Shown piece after piece: positions 53,474-63,295 of a stretch of 64,000 nt of DNA (the stretch's first letter is position 1; each line of letters starts with the position of its first letter). The translations under genes and the position numbers were made by a program. The stretch comes from DASXKD01 sp963707905 (GTDB lineage Bacteria; Actinomycetota; Actinomycetes; Streptosporangiales; Streptosporangiaceae), in the NCBI GenBank assembly GCA_963707905.1, contig CAVPSA010000030.1:30795-94794 (forward strand), read 5' to 3'. The notes below the pieces were generated by a model, which saw only the letters and a program-made list of their open reading frames with translations, did no database searches and was not told where the DNA came from.

Positions 53474-55307
53474 ATTCCGGCGTCAATGTCAACGACCCGA
53501 CCGTGATCGCGGCGTTCAAGGCGGTACTGCTCCACCAGGGGCTTATCGCCCTGCTGATCTTTACGCTGCTCGGGCTGGCCTGGATCAGCGTGCGGGCCTG
53601 GCAGCCCTACGCGCGGAACAGCGCGGCGCAGGCCGCCCGGCACGACGGCACCCGCGGCGGCCGAGCCGGCCTGGCGGCAGGTACTGCGGGTCGGCTTTGG
53701 CCTGCTGTGGGTCTTCGACGGGATCCTGCAGGCCCAGCCCAAAATGGCCATCGGCCTGCCCTCGCAGGTGCTCCAGCCGATCGCGGCGTCGTCCCCGCGG
53801 TGGGTGCAGCATCTGGTGAACTGGGCCGGGACGAGCTGGTCGTATCACCCGATGCAGGCCGGCGCGTCAGCGGTGTGGATCCAGGCCGGTATCGGCATCT
53901 GGATGCTCGTGGCGGCACACGGCACCTGGTCCCGGCTGGCGGGGCTGGCCAGCGTGGGCTGGGGGCTGGTGGTCTGGGTGTTCGGCGAGTCCTTCGGTGG
54001 CATCTTCGCGCCGGGCCTGACGTGGCTGTTCGGCGCCCCGGGCGCGGTGCTCCTCTACTGCGTCGGCGGCGCCCTGGTCGCGCTGCCCCAGCGGGCATGG
54101 CGCACGCCGCGGCTGGGCCGGCTGACCCTCGGCGGGATAGGAGTATTCCTCATCGGCATGGCGGTCCTGCAGGCCTGGCCCGGCCGGGGATTCTGGCAGG
54201 GCAGCCCGCACGGCCGGCCCGGCACGCTGGCCGGCATGGTCCAGGCGATGGCCACCACCTCCCAGCCCCGCATCCTGTCGGCGTGGGTGAATGCCTTCGG
54301 CACCTTCACCGCCGCGCACGGCTTCGCGGTCAACCTGTTCGCCGTGGCCGCGCTCGCGGTGACCGGCGCGGCATTCGTCAGCGGGCAGCCGAGGCTGGTA
54401 CGCCCGGCGCTGGTCTTCTTCACGGTGCTGTGCCTGGCGGACTGGGTGCTCATCGAGGATTTCGGCTTCTTCGGCGGGCTCGGCACCGACCCCAACAGCA
54501 TGATCCCCTTCGCGCTGCTGGCCGTCGCCGGGTACCTGGCCCTGACCCAGGCCGCCGTGCCGCAGGCGGAGCCGGCCGCCGCCGGGGCACGGGTGAGCTG
54601 GCGGGACCGGGTGCGGCCCGCGTCGCTGCGCCAATCGGTCTCCTCGGCCAGCTTCCAGGCGGTGGCGTCGGCGGCCGCAATCGGGATGATCATCCTCGGC
54701 GCGGCCCCGATGGCCGCTGCGCAGGCCAACCCGGTCGCCGACACCATCCTGGCCGAGGCGATCAACGGCTCCAGCGCCCCGCTGAACATCCCGGCACCCG
54801 CGTTCCGCCTCACCGACCAGCACGGCCGGACCGTCACGCTGGCCAGACCTGCGCGGCAAGGTGGTCCTGCTGACGTTCCTCGACGACACCTGTTCGGTGG
54901 ACTGCCCGCTGATCGCGCAGGAGTTCCGGGACGCCGGCCAGCTGCTGAGCGCCGACACCCGGCACGTCGAGCTGGTCGCGATCAACTACAACCCGCTCTA
55001 CACCCAGGTGAGCTACATCCAGGCCTTCGACCGCCAGGAAGGCCTGGCCACCGTGCCGAACTGGCTCTACCTGACCGGCACCCGCGCCCAGCTCGAACTC
55101 ATCTGGCACCGCTACGGCGCGGCCCCGGCGGAGATCCTTCCCGCCGGATCCATGATCGGCCACGGGGACTACGCCTTCGTCATCGACCAATCCGGCCACC
55201 TGCGCCGGGAACTGGGATTCGACACCGGCCCCGGCACCCAGGCGACCAAGTCGTCGTTCGCCGCCGAACTGACCGGCGCCGCGCAACAACTGCTGGGGCA
55301 CCCATGA
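53461..55307 (+). pseudogene. Membrane protein with C-terminal SCO1/TlpA-like domain, two frameshifts
   Basis: One protein of about 615 residues when two extra bases (near 53647-53652 and 54845) are ignored. It begins MPGMNSGVNVNDPTVIAAFK. Several transmembrane helices follow (LLWVFDGILQAQPKMA, GLVVWVFGESFGGIFAPGLT), matching actinobacterial membrane proteins found near copper genes. The last 190 residues are a thioredoxin-like domain: FRLTDQHGRTVTLA, DLRGKVVLLTFLDDTC, then SVDCPLIAQEF. The CSVDC pair is the SCO1-type CxxxC copper site. It may deliver or sense copper outside the cell. It overlaps the copA end and the lipoprotein start. Confidence 0.75.
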
Positions 55308-56476
55308 AGCCGGCAGCCCGCCCGGCCCTGATCGCGACGGCCCTGGTATCCGCGGCGCTCACCGCGGGCTGTGGCAGCACGGTGAGTTCCGGGCCAGGCC
55401 CGGCGCCTGAGGCACTACCGGGCGGGGCATCGTTGCTGGCTACCTCCCTCGGCACCGCGGCCGGAACCTGGGCCATCACGGTGATGGGCGGTTCGGCCGC
55501 CAGCCACAACAACTTCTGGCAGCTGTTCATGCGCCCGGCCGGGAGCACCGAGTGGAAGCTGGTCACCCCGCCCGGGGTGGCCGACAACGGCGGCCTGGTC
55601 ACAGCCAACACCGGTGGCCAATCGCTGATCACCGGGATCCGGCCCAGCCAGTACCTCACCTACACACCCCTGACCACCACCCGTAACGGCGGCGTGGCAT
55701 GGTCACCGGCCGGGCCGCTGGACGCCGCCCTCGCCAACACCCCCGACGCACTGGCCGCCGCCCCCGGAACTGGGCACCTGCTCGCCCTGCTCACCAACGG
55801 CACCGTCAAGACCGCCACCCCCGGCTACACCCGGTGGACCACCCTCGCCACCCAGCGCTCGCTGGCCACGACACCCGCCGGCCGGCGCTGCGGCCTGACC
55901 GCCCTCACCGCGGCCGCGTTCACCCCCTCGGGGACGCCGCTACTGGCGGGCCGGTGCAGCCGCCCCGGAACCGCCGGCATCTTCGCCGACGACAACGGCA
56001 CCTGGCAGGCCGCGGGGCCCGCACTCCCGGCCACCCTGGATCACCAGCTCACCACCGTGCTCCGGCTGACCCGGGCCTCCACCGGCAACGTGGCACTGCT
56101 GGAGACCGGTGCCGGGCCGGATGCAAGCCTGCTCGCCGCCTGGTCCGCCGGCGACGGTGGCCACTGGGCGCTGTCACCCGTGGTCCGGCTCCATGGCGCC
56201 AGGCTTCTGTCAGCGTCGTTCGGCCCCGCGGGAGAGGCTGCGCTCGTCCTGACCGGGAACCGTGCCGAGACCATCACCGGCCCTGGGGCGACGTGGCGGC
56301 CACTGCCCGCGCTGCCCGCCGGAACCGCCACACTGGCCCCCGGGCCCGCGGGCGGGTTCGACGCACTGGCTGTCCACCGCACCAGGCTGGCCATCTGGCA
56401 GCTCGGGCCCGGTACTACTGCCTGGCGAGCCACGCAAACCATGAACGTCCCTGTCCAGTTCGGTTCGTCGGGCTGA
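55304..56476 (+). CDS. Secreted lipoprotein, propeller-like
   Basis: A 390-residue lipoprotein: signal ALIATALVSAALTAGC with lipobox LTAGC (C23). The mature protein has evenly spaced strand-rich blocks ending in W (TWAITVMGG, STEWKLVTPP, GVAWSPAG, TRWTTLA, GTWQAAGP, GHWALSP, ATWRPLPA), suggesting a beta-propeller. Two cysteines (RRCGL, GRCSR) may pair. Its ATG overlaps the preceding stop by 4 bases, so it is translated with the SCO1-like gene. A copper-linked role is inferred from context only. Confidence 0.78.
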   Translation: MKPAARPALIATALVSAALTAGCGSTVSSGPGPAPEALPGGASLLATSLGTAAGTWAITVMGGSAASHNNFWQLFMRPAGSTEWKLVTPPGVADNGGLVTANTGGQSLITGIRPSQYLTYTPLTTTRNGGVAWSPAGPLDAALANTPDALAAAPGTGHLLALLTNGTVKTATPGYTRWTTLATQRSLATTPAGRRCGLTALTAAAFTPSGTPLLAGRCSRPGTAGIFADDNGTWQAAGPALPATLDHQLTTVLRLTRASTGNVALLETGAGPDASLLAAWSAGDGGHWALSPVVRLHGARLLSASFGPAGEAALVLTGNRAETITGPGATWRPLPALPAGTATLAPGPAGGFDALAVHRTRLAIWQLGPGTTAWRATQTMNVPVQFGSSG

Positions 56477-56625
56477 GATGGCTGCCACCTCGCCGCCACC
56501 GCTGATTTCGCGGCCCGGGCGAACCTTTGACCTGCAATTAGCACATGCATGGCCGTCATGCCGTGGCACCGCCATACAGTGAAAACCCCAGCGCGGAAGG
56601 CGCCGCACCAAGGCCGGAGAGCCAC

Positions 56626-56907
56626 ATGCACGGGTACGCCCAGAACAAGGACAACTACCTCATCCGGCTGCGCCGGATCGAAGGGCAAATCCGCGGCCTG
56701 CAACGCATGGTCGAGGACGACAAGTACTGCATCGACATCCTCACCCAGGTGGCCGCCGCCACCAAGGCCCTGCAATCAGTGGCACTCGGGCTGCTGGAAG
56801 AACACCTCAGCCACTGCGTCGCCGGCGCCATCGCCGAAGGCGGCGACACCGCCACCGCCAAGGTCCACGAAGCCTCCGAGGCCATCGCCAGGCTCGTACG
56901 CTCCTGA
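56626..56907 (+). CDS. csoR: CsoR family copper-sensing repressor
   Basis: A 93-residue all-helical regulator. The Cu(I) triad is C35 (DKYCIDIL), H60 and C64 (EEHLSHC), and RLRRIEGQIRGLQRMVEDD is the DUF156 signature helix. CsoR binds GC-rich palindromes when copper-free and releases them on Cu(I) binding; candidate boxes lie before copA at 50822-50879. Start: MHGYAQNKDN, preceded by GGCCGGAGAGCC. Confidence 0.9.
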   Translation: MHGYAQNKDNYLIRLRRIEGQIRGLQRMVEDDKYCIDILTQVAAATKALQSVALGLLEEHLSHCVAGAIAEGGDTATAKVHEASEAIARLVRS

Positions 56908-56970
56908 GCCGGGCGGCGTGATACACGGTTCCCGGTCGCGGCGCCGTCGGCAAGCGGGCACACTGGTGGT

Positions 56971-57210
56971 GTGACTGCTGAGCAGCTGGCGCTGATCTCC
57001 ACCGACCCACAGGTGATGCACGGGCAGGCGGTGCTCGCCGGGACGAGGGTGCCGGTTAGCGTGATTCTGGATTGCCTGGCGGCCGGGATGACAGCAGAGC
57101 AGATCGTTGCCGAATACCCCGCGGTGACCGAGGCGGGGATCCGGGCGGCGGCCGCTTATGGTGCGGCACTGGCCCGGGAGGAACTGCTGCCGCTGCCGCC
57201 CGCGCGGTGA
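56971..57210 (+). CDS. DUF433 antitoxin
   Basis: A 79-residue DUF433 (VapB-like) protein: LISTDPQVMHGQAVLAGTRV followed by PVSVILDCLAAGMTAEQI is the typical fold. GTG start. Its stop overlaps the start of the DUF5615 gene, a common toxin-antitoxin arrangement. It presumably neutralises the PIN-like partner and represses the operon. Confidence 0.85.
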   Translation: MTAEQLALISTDPQVMHGQAVLAGTRVPVSVILDCLAAGMTAEQIVAEYPAVTEAGIRAAAAYGAALAREELLPLPPAR

Positions 57211-57563
57211 AGTTCAAGCTGGATGAGAACCTGCCGGCCTCCGTCGTGGAGGCGTTGGCCGGCTGCGGCCATGAGGCGGACACCGTTCGTGCGGAAGGCC
57301 TGACTGGCGCCCCGGATCCGCAGGTGGTTTCCGCTGCTGCGGCCGAAGGGCGGGTGCTGATCACTTTGGACCGCGGCATGGGTGACATCCGTGCCTACCC
57401 GCCGGGCAGTCATGCCGGGATCGTGGTGCTGCGCCTTGCTGACCAGTCGGCCTCAGCGGTCAACGATGTGGTCACCGAGCAAGCCAACTGGGCCGAGCTT
57501 GACGCATTGACCGGAGCGGTAGCAGTACTTCAGCAGGGGGTACTGCGCATCCGGCGCGCCTGA
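57207..57563 (+). CDS. DUF5615 PIN-like toxin
   Basis: A 118-residue PIN-like protein. Conserved acidic positions are in FKLDENLPASV, CGHEADTVRAEGL and ITLDRGMGDIRAYPPGSHAG, consistent with a metal-dependent RNase site. A GTG start overlaps the DUF433 stop. The module lies next to an integrase, as such pairs often do. Confidence 0.85.
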   Translation: MKFKLDENLPASVVEALAGCGHEADTVRAEGLTGAPDPQVVSAAAAEGRVLITLDRGMGDIRAYPPGSHAGIVVLRLADQSASAVNDVVTEQANWAELDALTGAVAVLQQGVLRIRRA

Positions 57564-57730
57564 CACGTCCTCGCGGACAGCGTGGATGTAGCGAGCAGCA
57601 GCAAGCTTCAGTTTCGTTGGCTATCCACTGGCTCTCGCTGACAGCTCCGTCAAACGTCCTATGGGGCTGCCACTCTGGAGGCTGGAGCCAGGGACGGGAG
57701 CCAATGTTCCTGGTCAGGAAGAGGTAGAGA

Positions 57731-58720
57731 CTAGATTCGGTCGCCTGGACTGAGACGCGCATGTGCGTCGTGGGCGCGGGCGATGCCGCGGGCCTCTGTG
57801 TACTCCCGCACCATGTCGTACGTCTTCCAGCCAGTGATGTGCATGAGGTCATCGGTGGAGCCACCAGCCGCCAGCCACTTGTCCGCGAAGGAACGCCGGA
57901 AGCGGTGCGGGTGCACGTTCTGGATTCCGGCCTGCTTGCCTCGTCGGCCGAGCATGACGCGGATCCCGGAGTCCGTCATATGCGCACGGTTGTGTCCTTG
58001 ATGGCCGAGCCACAGCCACGGAGACGACGTCTCGGGGTGACGAGCGCGGGCGCGCAAGTACCGATCCAGGGCTGAGGCTGCCTTCTTCCCGATCGGCACC
58101 CAGGTCTCGTCGCCGCCCTTGAGCCGGATGCGCAGCCTCCGCTGGGTCAAGGACACGTCGTTGGCGGCGTCCTTGTCCGGGTCGTAGCGCAGGTTCGCCA
58201 ACCCTGAGACGCGCATCCCGGTGTCAATCAGGATGCGCATGATCGCGGTGTCGCGGCGGTCCTGGAAGCTCGCCCCCTCGCACGTCTTGAGCAGGGCGGC
58301 AAGCTCCTCGTCCTCGAAGAACGGCTTGGCCTGCTTGGTGACCTTGGGCCGGTCGACGCGGTCCATTGGGTTCGGGTTCGTCCGCTCACCTTCGCGGGCC
58401 AGCCAGCCGAAGAACACGCGCAGGTTGCGGAAGTGCACGGCAGCGGACGTGGCGGACGTGCGGCGCTCCTCGGCCAGCAGGAACGCCCGGAGGTGCTCGG
58501 CGTCGACCTCTTCGACATCGGCGGTCATGTCCTGGGCGACGAGGAACTTCTGAATTGCTCGCACCGAGTCGGTATAGGAGCGGATGGTCCTCGGGCTCTT
58601 GCCCGCCGCTTCGAGCGATAGCTGCCACGAGGTGACGAACGCGGCCAGGTCCACGCCTGCGGCTGCGGTGGTGCGGCGTCCCCGGCTGCGCCGGGCTTCC
58701 CGCATGCTGGTGACGGACAT
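57731..58720 (-). CDS. Tyrosine recombinase (integrase)
   Basis: A 329-residue integrase. The N-terminal SAM-like domain (FVTSWQLSLEAAGKSPRTIR) binds core sites. The catalytic residues are R in DTGMRVSGLANLR, H and R in VHPHRFRRSF, H in MHITGWKTYDM and Y in REYTEARG. It starts at MSVTSMREARRS after GGGAGGT. It lies 161 bases before tRNA-Arg on the opposite strand. No excisionase or repeated tRNA end was found nearby, so any element it mobilised is either incomplete or extends outside what I can match. Confidence 0.9.
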   Translation of the reverse strand: MSVTSMREARRSRGRRTTAAAGVDLAAFVTSWQLSLEAAGKSPRTIRSYTDSVRAIQKFLVAQDMTADVEEVDAEHLRAFLLAEERRTSATSAAVHFRNLRVFFGWLAREGERTNPNPMDRVDRPKVTKQAKPFFEDEELAALLKTCEGASFQDRRDTAIMRILIDTGMRVSGLANLRYDPDKDAANDVSLTQRRLRIRLKGGDETWVPIGKKAASALDRYLRARARHPETSSPWLWLGHQGHNRAHMTDSGIRVMLGRRGKQAGIQNVHPHRFRRSFADKWLAAGGSTDDLMHITGWKTYDMVREYTEARGIARAHDAHARLSPGDRI

Positions 58721-58881
58721 GGGGACCTCCCGCCGACCGGTGCAGCTACCTCCCGAGTGCCCTACCCTTGAGGGATGCGTCAGGGCATCTCTGGAGACGG
58801 AATCAGATGCTCTATCACCGCTGTGCTTCTGTGATATCGTAGCACGTGCCTGCAAAACCGCAGGTAGACAACTTAATTCGA

Positions 58882-58957
58882 GCGCTCGTAGCTCAACGGA
58901 TAGAGCATCTGACTACGGATCAGAAGGTTGGGGGTTCGAGTCCCTCCGAGCGCGCCA
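58882..58957 (+). tRNA. tRNA-Arg (anticodon ACG), CCA encoded
   Basis: The acceptor stem GCGCTCG/CGAGCGC, D arm GCTC...GAGC, anticodon stem TCTGA/TCAGA with loop CTACGGA (anticodon ACG) and T arm with TTCGAGT fit a full cloverleaf. Discriminator G and CCA end at 58957. It reads CGU-family arginine codons. tRNA genes are frequent targets for the integrase type encoded next to it. Confidence 0.93.
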
Positions 58958-59173
58958 GAATCTGCAGGTAAGGGTCGTTTTTCGAATGTGGGAGGCGGCC
59001 CTTTGGTTGCCGCGGATGTGAGCCTCTCACAACGTTGCTGTCTGGCCTTTGCTATCGAGGCCCTCCCATGTGTCTGAGGCAGTGACGTCTTCACAGTGCG
59101 GTGTGGCCAGCACACTGAGCTGCGCGGGCTGAAGCCAGCTACAGACCGGTTTCGGCGTGGAGTCGCCCGGATT

Positions 59174-60130
59174 TCACGCGGCCTTGACCAGGGCCCGGTA
59201 GTCGCGCTCGTTCTGGTCGGCGTCAGGCGGCGGAGAAGTCGGCGATCGCATTGTCGAAGACGTCGGCGGGGCCCAGGTAGGAGGCGATCGCGATCCGATC
59301 GCCCCAACGGGCGTGCGCGCGGGCAAGCGTGGTCCCGCACATCCGGGCGTACAGGTTGCTCCCGCCACGCGGAAGGGTGCCCACCTCGGCGGAGCCCTTC
59401 CAGTCGTGGAACTGGCGGATGTAATAGTCGCGGGCCTGCCCGTCGATGTCGGTGACGCGCTGCCAGCCCAGGAAGATGTCGCTGGCTGCCTGCATCTACG
59501 CGCTGGCCCGCCACGAGAGCACGCTGGCCGTGATGACGGTGCTGGCTCTTGCCCGCGAAGCGCTCCAGGACCGAGGCCAGCACCGGCACCGCGCCGGCCG
59601 GGCGGTGCATGCTGAACCCAAGGTCACGGCCTGCGATCTCGAAGCTCGCGGCCAGCCGTTTGACATCCCACTCCCACGGGCCGGGGAGCGTCTCGTCGAA
59701 GTCGTGATATAGAAGATCAGCTGCCGTTCGGGCGATCCGAACACCCCGAAGTTCGACAGGTCGCCGGCATCACCGCTGGAACTGCAGCGGCTGCGTGGCG
59801 GCAGCCAGGGTCGAGACGCGCGCTCGTGATCGCGACCGCGCCCCGGTAGAAAGTGCCCGGCGAGACTGCGGGAGCATCCGCCCGTCGCGGGATCGGGACG
59901 CAGCTCGGGAACCCGGCTCTCGGCCTGGCCCAGCAACAGCGGGACCGGGTCCGGCCGGTCCACCGCAGGCTCCCATCGCCCGTGGGCGACCTTGCGCCCA
60001 GCCCGCGCCGCCTTCCCCCTGGCCACCCGGTCTTCCAGCGTCAGGCCCGCGCGTTTCCATGCTGGAGACGGCAGCTGGCCAGCCGCGGCGGCCGCGGTCG
60101 CACCCCTGGACCGCCCGTCGGAGGATACTG
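59174..60130 (-). pseudogene. Decayed DUF2252 gene
   Basis: Fragments of a DUF2252 protein lie in order but in several frames: RPDPVPLLLGQAESRVPELR, GDLSNFGVFGSPERQLIFY, a frame-shifted stretch equivalent to LPGPWEWDVKRLAAS, then MQAASDIFLGWQRVTDIDG and LARAHARWGDRIAIASYLG, and a last shift into DQNERDYRALVKAA. About 150 residues of the middle are missing and a TAG precedes MQAASD. It is a genuine pseudogene paralogous to 15981-17441. Confidence 0.85.
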
Positions 60131-60391
60131 GCGCCCCTGGCAACCCATAGCCTTGCCCTGCGACGTGTTTCTCGTTGCGAGAACAAGCGTATAGAGGCAA
60201 CTGGGCAGGGGAGATGGCGGTGGTGGGCGCTTGGTTGCAGACGCGGTGCATGTCGCTCTGCTTCAGTCCGGGGCTGGGGAGGGCAGCGGGCAGCTACACG
60301 AACGGATCGCAGCCAGTTCCGTGGATGCCTCCGCCGGGTCCGGGACCGTCAGCTATAGCGGCAGGAGCAGCTGATACGACGTAGCCGGGAA

Positions 60392-60958
60392 CTACTTGCG
60401 GACGCGGAACCGCAGGATTGTGACGGCTCCCGACCGTGTGCTGTCGAGCGGTTCCAGGTCTATCCTGGCGAGGCCCTGGGCGGAGAACAAGCGAGTCCCG
60501 TCGCCGAGCAGAACCGGCAGGATGTACACCATGATCTCGTCCACGAGTCCCCGCCGCAGGCACTGGCCGGCTACGTCGGCGCCGAGGATTTCGAGGTTCT
60601 TGCCGCCCGCGGCGCGGAGCGCGGTGGCGACGGCTTCCGCGATATCACCGGTGAGGAACGTGACCGCCGGGTCCGGCGGGTCCGGTGGCTCATGGGTGAG
60701 GACGAACTCAGTTCCCCCGTCGTAGGCAGGGGTGACCTCGTTCGGATTCTCGGCCATGCGCTTACCCACCTCGTAGGTCCGCCGGCCAACGAGCATGGCG
60801 CCGGTGGCCGCCATGATCTCCGGGAACTCGTCCTCGATCGGCCTCATGAAGTCGAAGATCCAGTTCATCGCGTCGCCGGGACCAGCGGTGAACCCGTCGA
60901 GTGACATCGACCTGTTCACGACGACCTTGCCGCTTCCCGTGCTCGTGTCGCTCACCAT
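60392..60958 (-). CDS. RibD C-terminal/dihydrofolate reductase-family protein
   Basis: A 188-residue NADPH-binding reductase-like protein: VVVNRSMSLDGFTAGPGDAM opens the fold, AMLVGRRTYEVGKRMAE is the second motif, and GADVAGQCLRRGLVDEIMVY with ILPVLLGDGTRLF is the C-terminal signature. Such proteins resemble the RibD reductase domain but their substrate is mostly unknown. The start at MVSDTSTGSGK is preceded by GGAGGTGC. Confidence 0.87.
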   Translation of the reverse strand: MVSDTSTGSGKVVVNRSMSLDGFTAGPGDAMNWIFDFMRPIEDEFPEIMAATGAMLVGRRTYEVGKRMAENPNEVTPAYDGGTEFVLTHEPPDPPDPAVTFLTGDIAEAVATALRAAGGKNLEILGADVAGQCLRRGLVDEIMVYILPVLLGDGTRLFSAQGLARIDLEPLDSTRSGAVTILRFRVRK

Positions 60959-62320
60959 GCACCTCCGAAGGCCTTCCCGGCTGTCATCCCAGGCTGCGAA
61001 TGACGACGCTACGCGCGCCCGGATCTCATCGTCTGCTCGACCACGTTTCGCCCCCGAAGCATGAGCGGGAGCGTCACAGATCAAGCGGAGCCACCGTGTT
61101 GCACATCAAGCGGAGCCGGACATTATGTGCGATTTAGCCGATTAGTGCCGGGACTCACTTGATGTGCGAGGGATCGGCTCCGCTTGAGATGCGATGTTCG
61201 CACCACGGAGACAACATGGAGCGTCGATATCGAGGGCGACGTCAAGGCGTTCGCCGTGGGCGGTGAAGTGGTTGCCGAAGGAGCGAACTCAGACGCGATC
61301 CACGCCGTGGCGATCTGGTCAGGGCGTGCGGGCCGGTCGATCCAAGGGCAGGACCTGGTTCGCGCCGACTGACGGTGCTGGGAATCTGGAGGCCAGCTGC
61401 TCCTGGCTGGTGTCATGCCGATTGGCGCGCTCCGTGCAGGGAATGCCATCCGTCCGGATCGGAGCGGGATCTACGGCAGTGGCGCATGGGGTAATCATGG
61501 ACATCGGAGCCCAGGCGCCAGCTCCCACTGGCCGCGTTCCTGGCCTGGCGCGTATCCCGCCGCGGGCGGCCGTGGCCAGTCATCCTGATCAACCGGGGAT
61601 GCATTGTTTGCGGGGGATGCATTCGTCGGCACCCGCTGTGGAGCCTTCTGCCCTCTGCCGGCGATCGACGCCGCCCAGATCGCCCTGCTCGTGAGCCCGG
61701 CGATCTATCAGCGCACGCGGCCGGACCCGCTGACCGGCGGTGCTCAACGGCGTCCGCGAAGTCCGGCCACCGCTCTGATGGTCCTGATCGCGCTGCTCAC
61801 CGGCCTGGTCGTGACCCTCCTTTACCTCGGGAACATGGATTGGGCGGCAATACCCGGGTGTGGTGGCTGGAGCGGCGCTCGCGCGCTGCCGAGACGGCGC
61901 TTCGACTGACGCAGGGCTATCCGGTGCGCTTCCTAACCGCCACTCAGGGCATCCGGAGATCGATAAGCGTGCGCTGATCGAGGACTGGGCGCAGTGGTCG
62001 CTGGTCAGCTTCTCGGCGTTCTACATACTGTGGCTATTGCATCGGCGTCCCGAGCCGCCATGCGACCATGCTCCCGTCATTGACGAGCTGTCGGCAGTCT
62101 GAGTTCAGTCCGCGCTGTCGTTCCCGCGCGGGGTGCGTATCGTCAAGTGATCTGGCCACTTGTCGTGACGAATCCTGGCTCCACCGTCCCGGCAGAGTTG
62201 AAGGCTTCGGGGTGATAATCGGCGGCATGGACCGGCTGGTTGACCTTGATGCTGTGGCGGCGGAGCTGACGCGACGTCTGTCGGCTCCGGGACACCGCTA
62301 GCGCATGTGAGGATGCTCAG
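60959..62320. other. Gene-poor stretch with IS-like repeats
   Basis: About 1.36 kb without a confident gene. Direct and inverted repeats lie at 61080-61190. Short frames with protein-like pieces occur, such as VDIEGDVKAFAVGGEVVAEG at about 61215-61275 and a hydrophobic helix ALMVLIALLTGLVVTLLYLG at about 61775-61835, but none has a complete, well-started gene. It looks like decayed sequence at the edge of an insertion. Confidence 0.5.
61080..61190. repeat. Cluster of direct and inverted repeats, IS-end-like
   Basis: ATCAAGCGGAGCC occurs at 61080-61092 and 61105-61117, and its inverse form GGCTCCGCTTGAGAT at 61176-61190. GCACATCAAG (61101-61110) is exactly inverted at 61158-61167. Multiple terminal repeats of this sort are seen at ends of IS21-like elements; no transposase is nearby. 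Confidence 0.55.
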
Positions 62321-63295
62321 ATGTCACCTCGCCCGCATGCCGTCGATCCTGCCTGCCTTGCCCAGTGGTGCATGGAGCATCTCGGCAGCCTGCCAGCGGA
62401 GGAGATCTTCAAATCCGGGTACCTCTCCGCAGTCATAGGGCTCCGGCTGGCTGACGACCGCGAGGTGGTGGTCAAGGTTCGACCGGACTCGCCGCGTATA
62501 GCGGCATGCGTCGAAGTCCAGCGCCGCATGTTCCTGGCCGGTTATCCGTGCCCCCAGCCGCTCGCCGGCGCCGCCCCTTTCGGCGGCGACGTCGCAACCG
62601 CAGAGGCTTACGTCCCCGGCGGCGCCATGCTGCCGAGCGCGGACCACGCGGCCCCGGCCTTCGCTGAGGCGTTCGCGTGGCTGATCACGCTAGCCCCCCG
62701 GCCGGCCGAGGTGCCCGCGCTCGACCCGGCACCGTCGTGGGCGGCCTGGAACCGCTCCGGGGACAGACTGTGGCCGTGTCCAGAGAACCGTGACGTCAAC
62801 CTCAACGAGGTGCCCGGCCCGGAGTGGATCGACGATGCCGGGCGCCGTGCCCGTGACCGGCTGCGAGCCAGCGGGTCCGAAATTGTGATCGGTCACTGCG
62901 ACTGGCTTGCCGGTAACCTGCGCTGGAGCGGAGATGAGCTATTGGCGGTGCATGACTGGGACAGCATGACCGCTGATAGCGAAGCCGCGCTCGTCGGCTT
63001 CGCTGCCGCCCTGTATTCGACCGTCAGCGCGGAGGAGCTGGCCACCGTCGAGGACACTGAGCGGTTTCTCGTCGCGTATTGCCATGCGCGTGGCCGGGAG
63101 TTCAGTGCCGACGAACTCGAACGCTCGTGGGCGGCTGGCGTCTGGACCAGAGCCTATGACGCCAAATATCAGCACACGGTCGGGCAGCCCATCACCTCAC
63201 TCAGCGGGAATGAGGCCCGCGAGCGCCTCCGCCGTGCTGGGGCGGGCTCGCGAGGCCATAAATGGCCTGTAACGACCATGAACGGAGGCCAGTGA
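62321..63295 (+). CDS. Aminoglycoside phosphotransferase-fold kinase
   Basis: A 324-residue protein with the APH/choline-kinase fold: VVVKVRPDSPRIAACVEVQR is the nucleotide lysine and helix, EIVIGHCDWLAGNLRW is the catalytic loop (D in HCDW, N in GNLRW), and LLAVHDWDSMTADSEAAL the metal-binding loop. The substrate is unknown; resistance should not be assumed. The downstream methyltransferase starts right at its stop. Confidence 0.85.
   Translation: MSPRPHAVDPACLAQWCMEHLGSLPAEEIFKSGYLSAVIGLRLADDREVVVKVRPDSPRIAACVEVQRRMFLAGYPCPQPLAGAAPFGGDVATAEAYVPGGAMLPSADHAAPAFAEAFAWLITLAPRPAEVPALDPAPSWAAWNRSGDRLWPCPENRDVNLNEVPGPEWIDDAGRRARDRLRASGSEIVIGHCDWLAGNLRWSGDELLAVHDWDSMTADSEAALVGFAAALYSTVSAEELATVEDTERFLVAYCHARGREFSADELERSWAAGVWTRAYDAKYQHTVGQPITSLSGNEARERLRRAGAGSRGHKWPVTTMNGGQ

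Noticed and set aside
51088..53751. 887-codon minus-strand frame opposite copA
   Set aside because: Low-complexity alanine, arginine and serine content; the plus strand encodes all P-type ATPase motifs.
61604..62102. Possible membrane protein gene with helix ALMVLIALLTGLVVTLLYLG
   Set aside because: Only one helix is coherent; the frame then becomes random and a neighbouring frame holds other protein-like pieces, so at most it is a relic.
62321..63295. Antibiotic resistance kinase
   Set aside because: The kinase fold is clear but nothing identifies an antibiotic substrate; many such proteins act on other small molecules.
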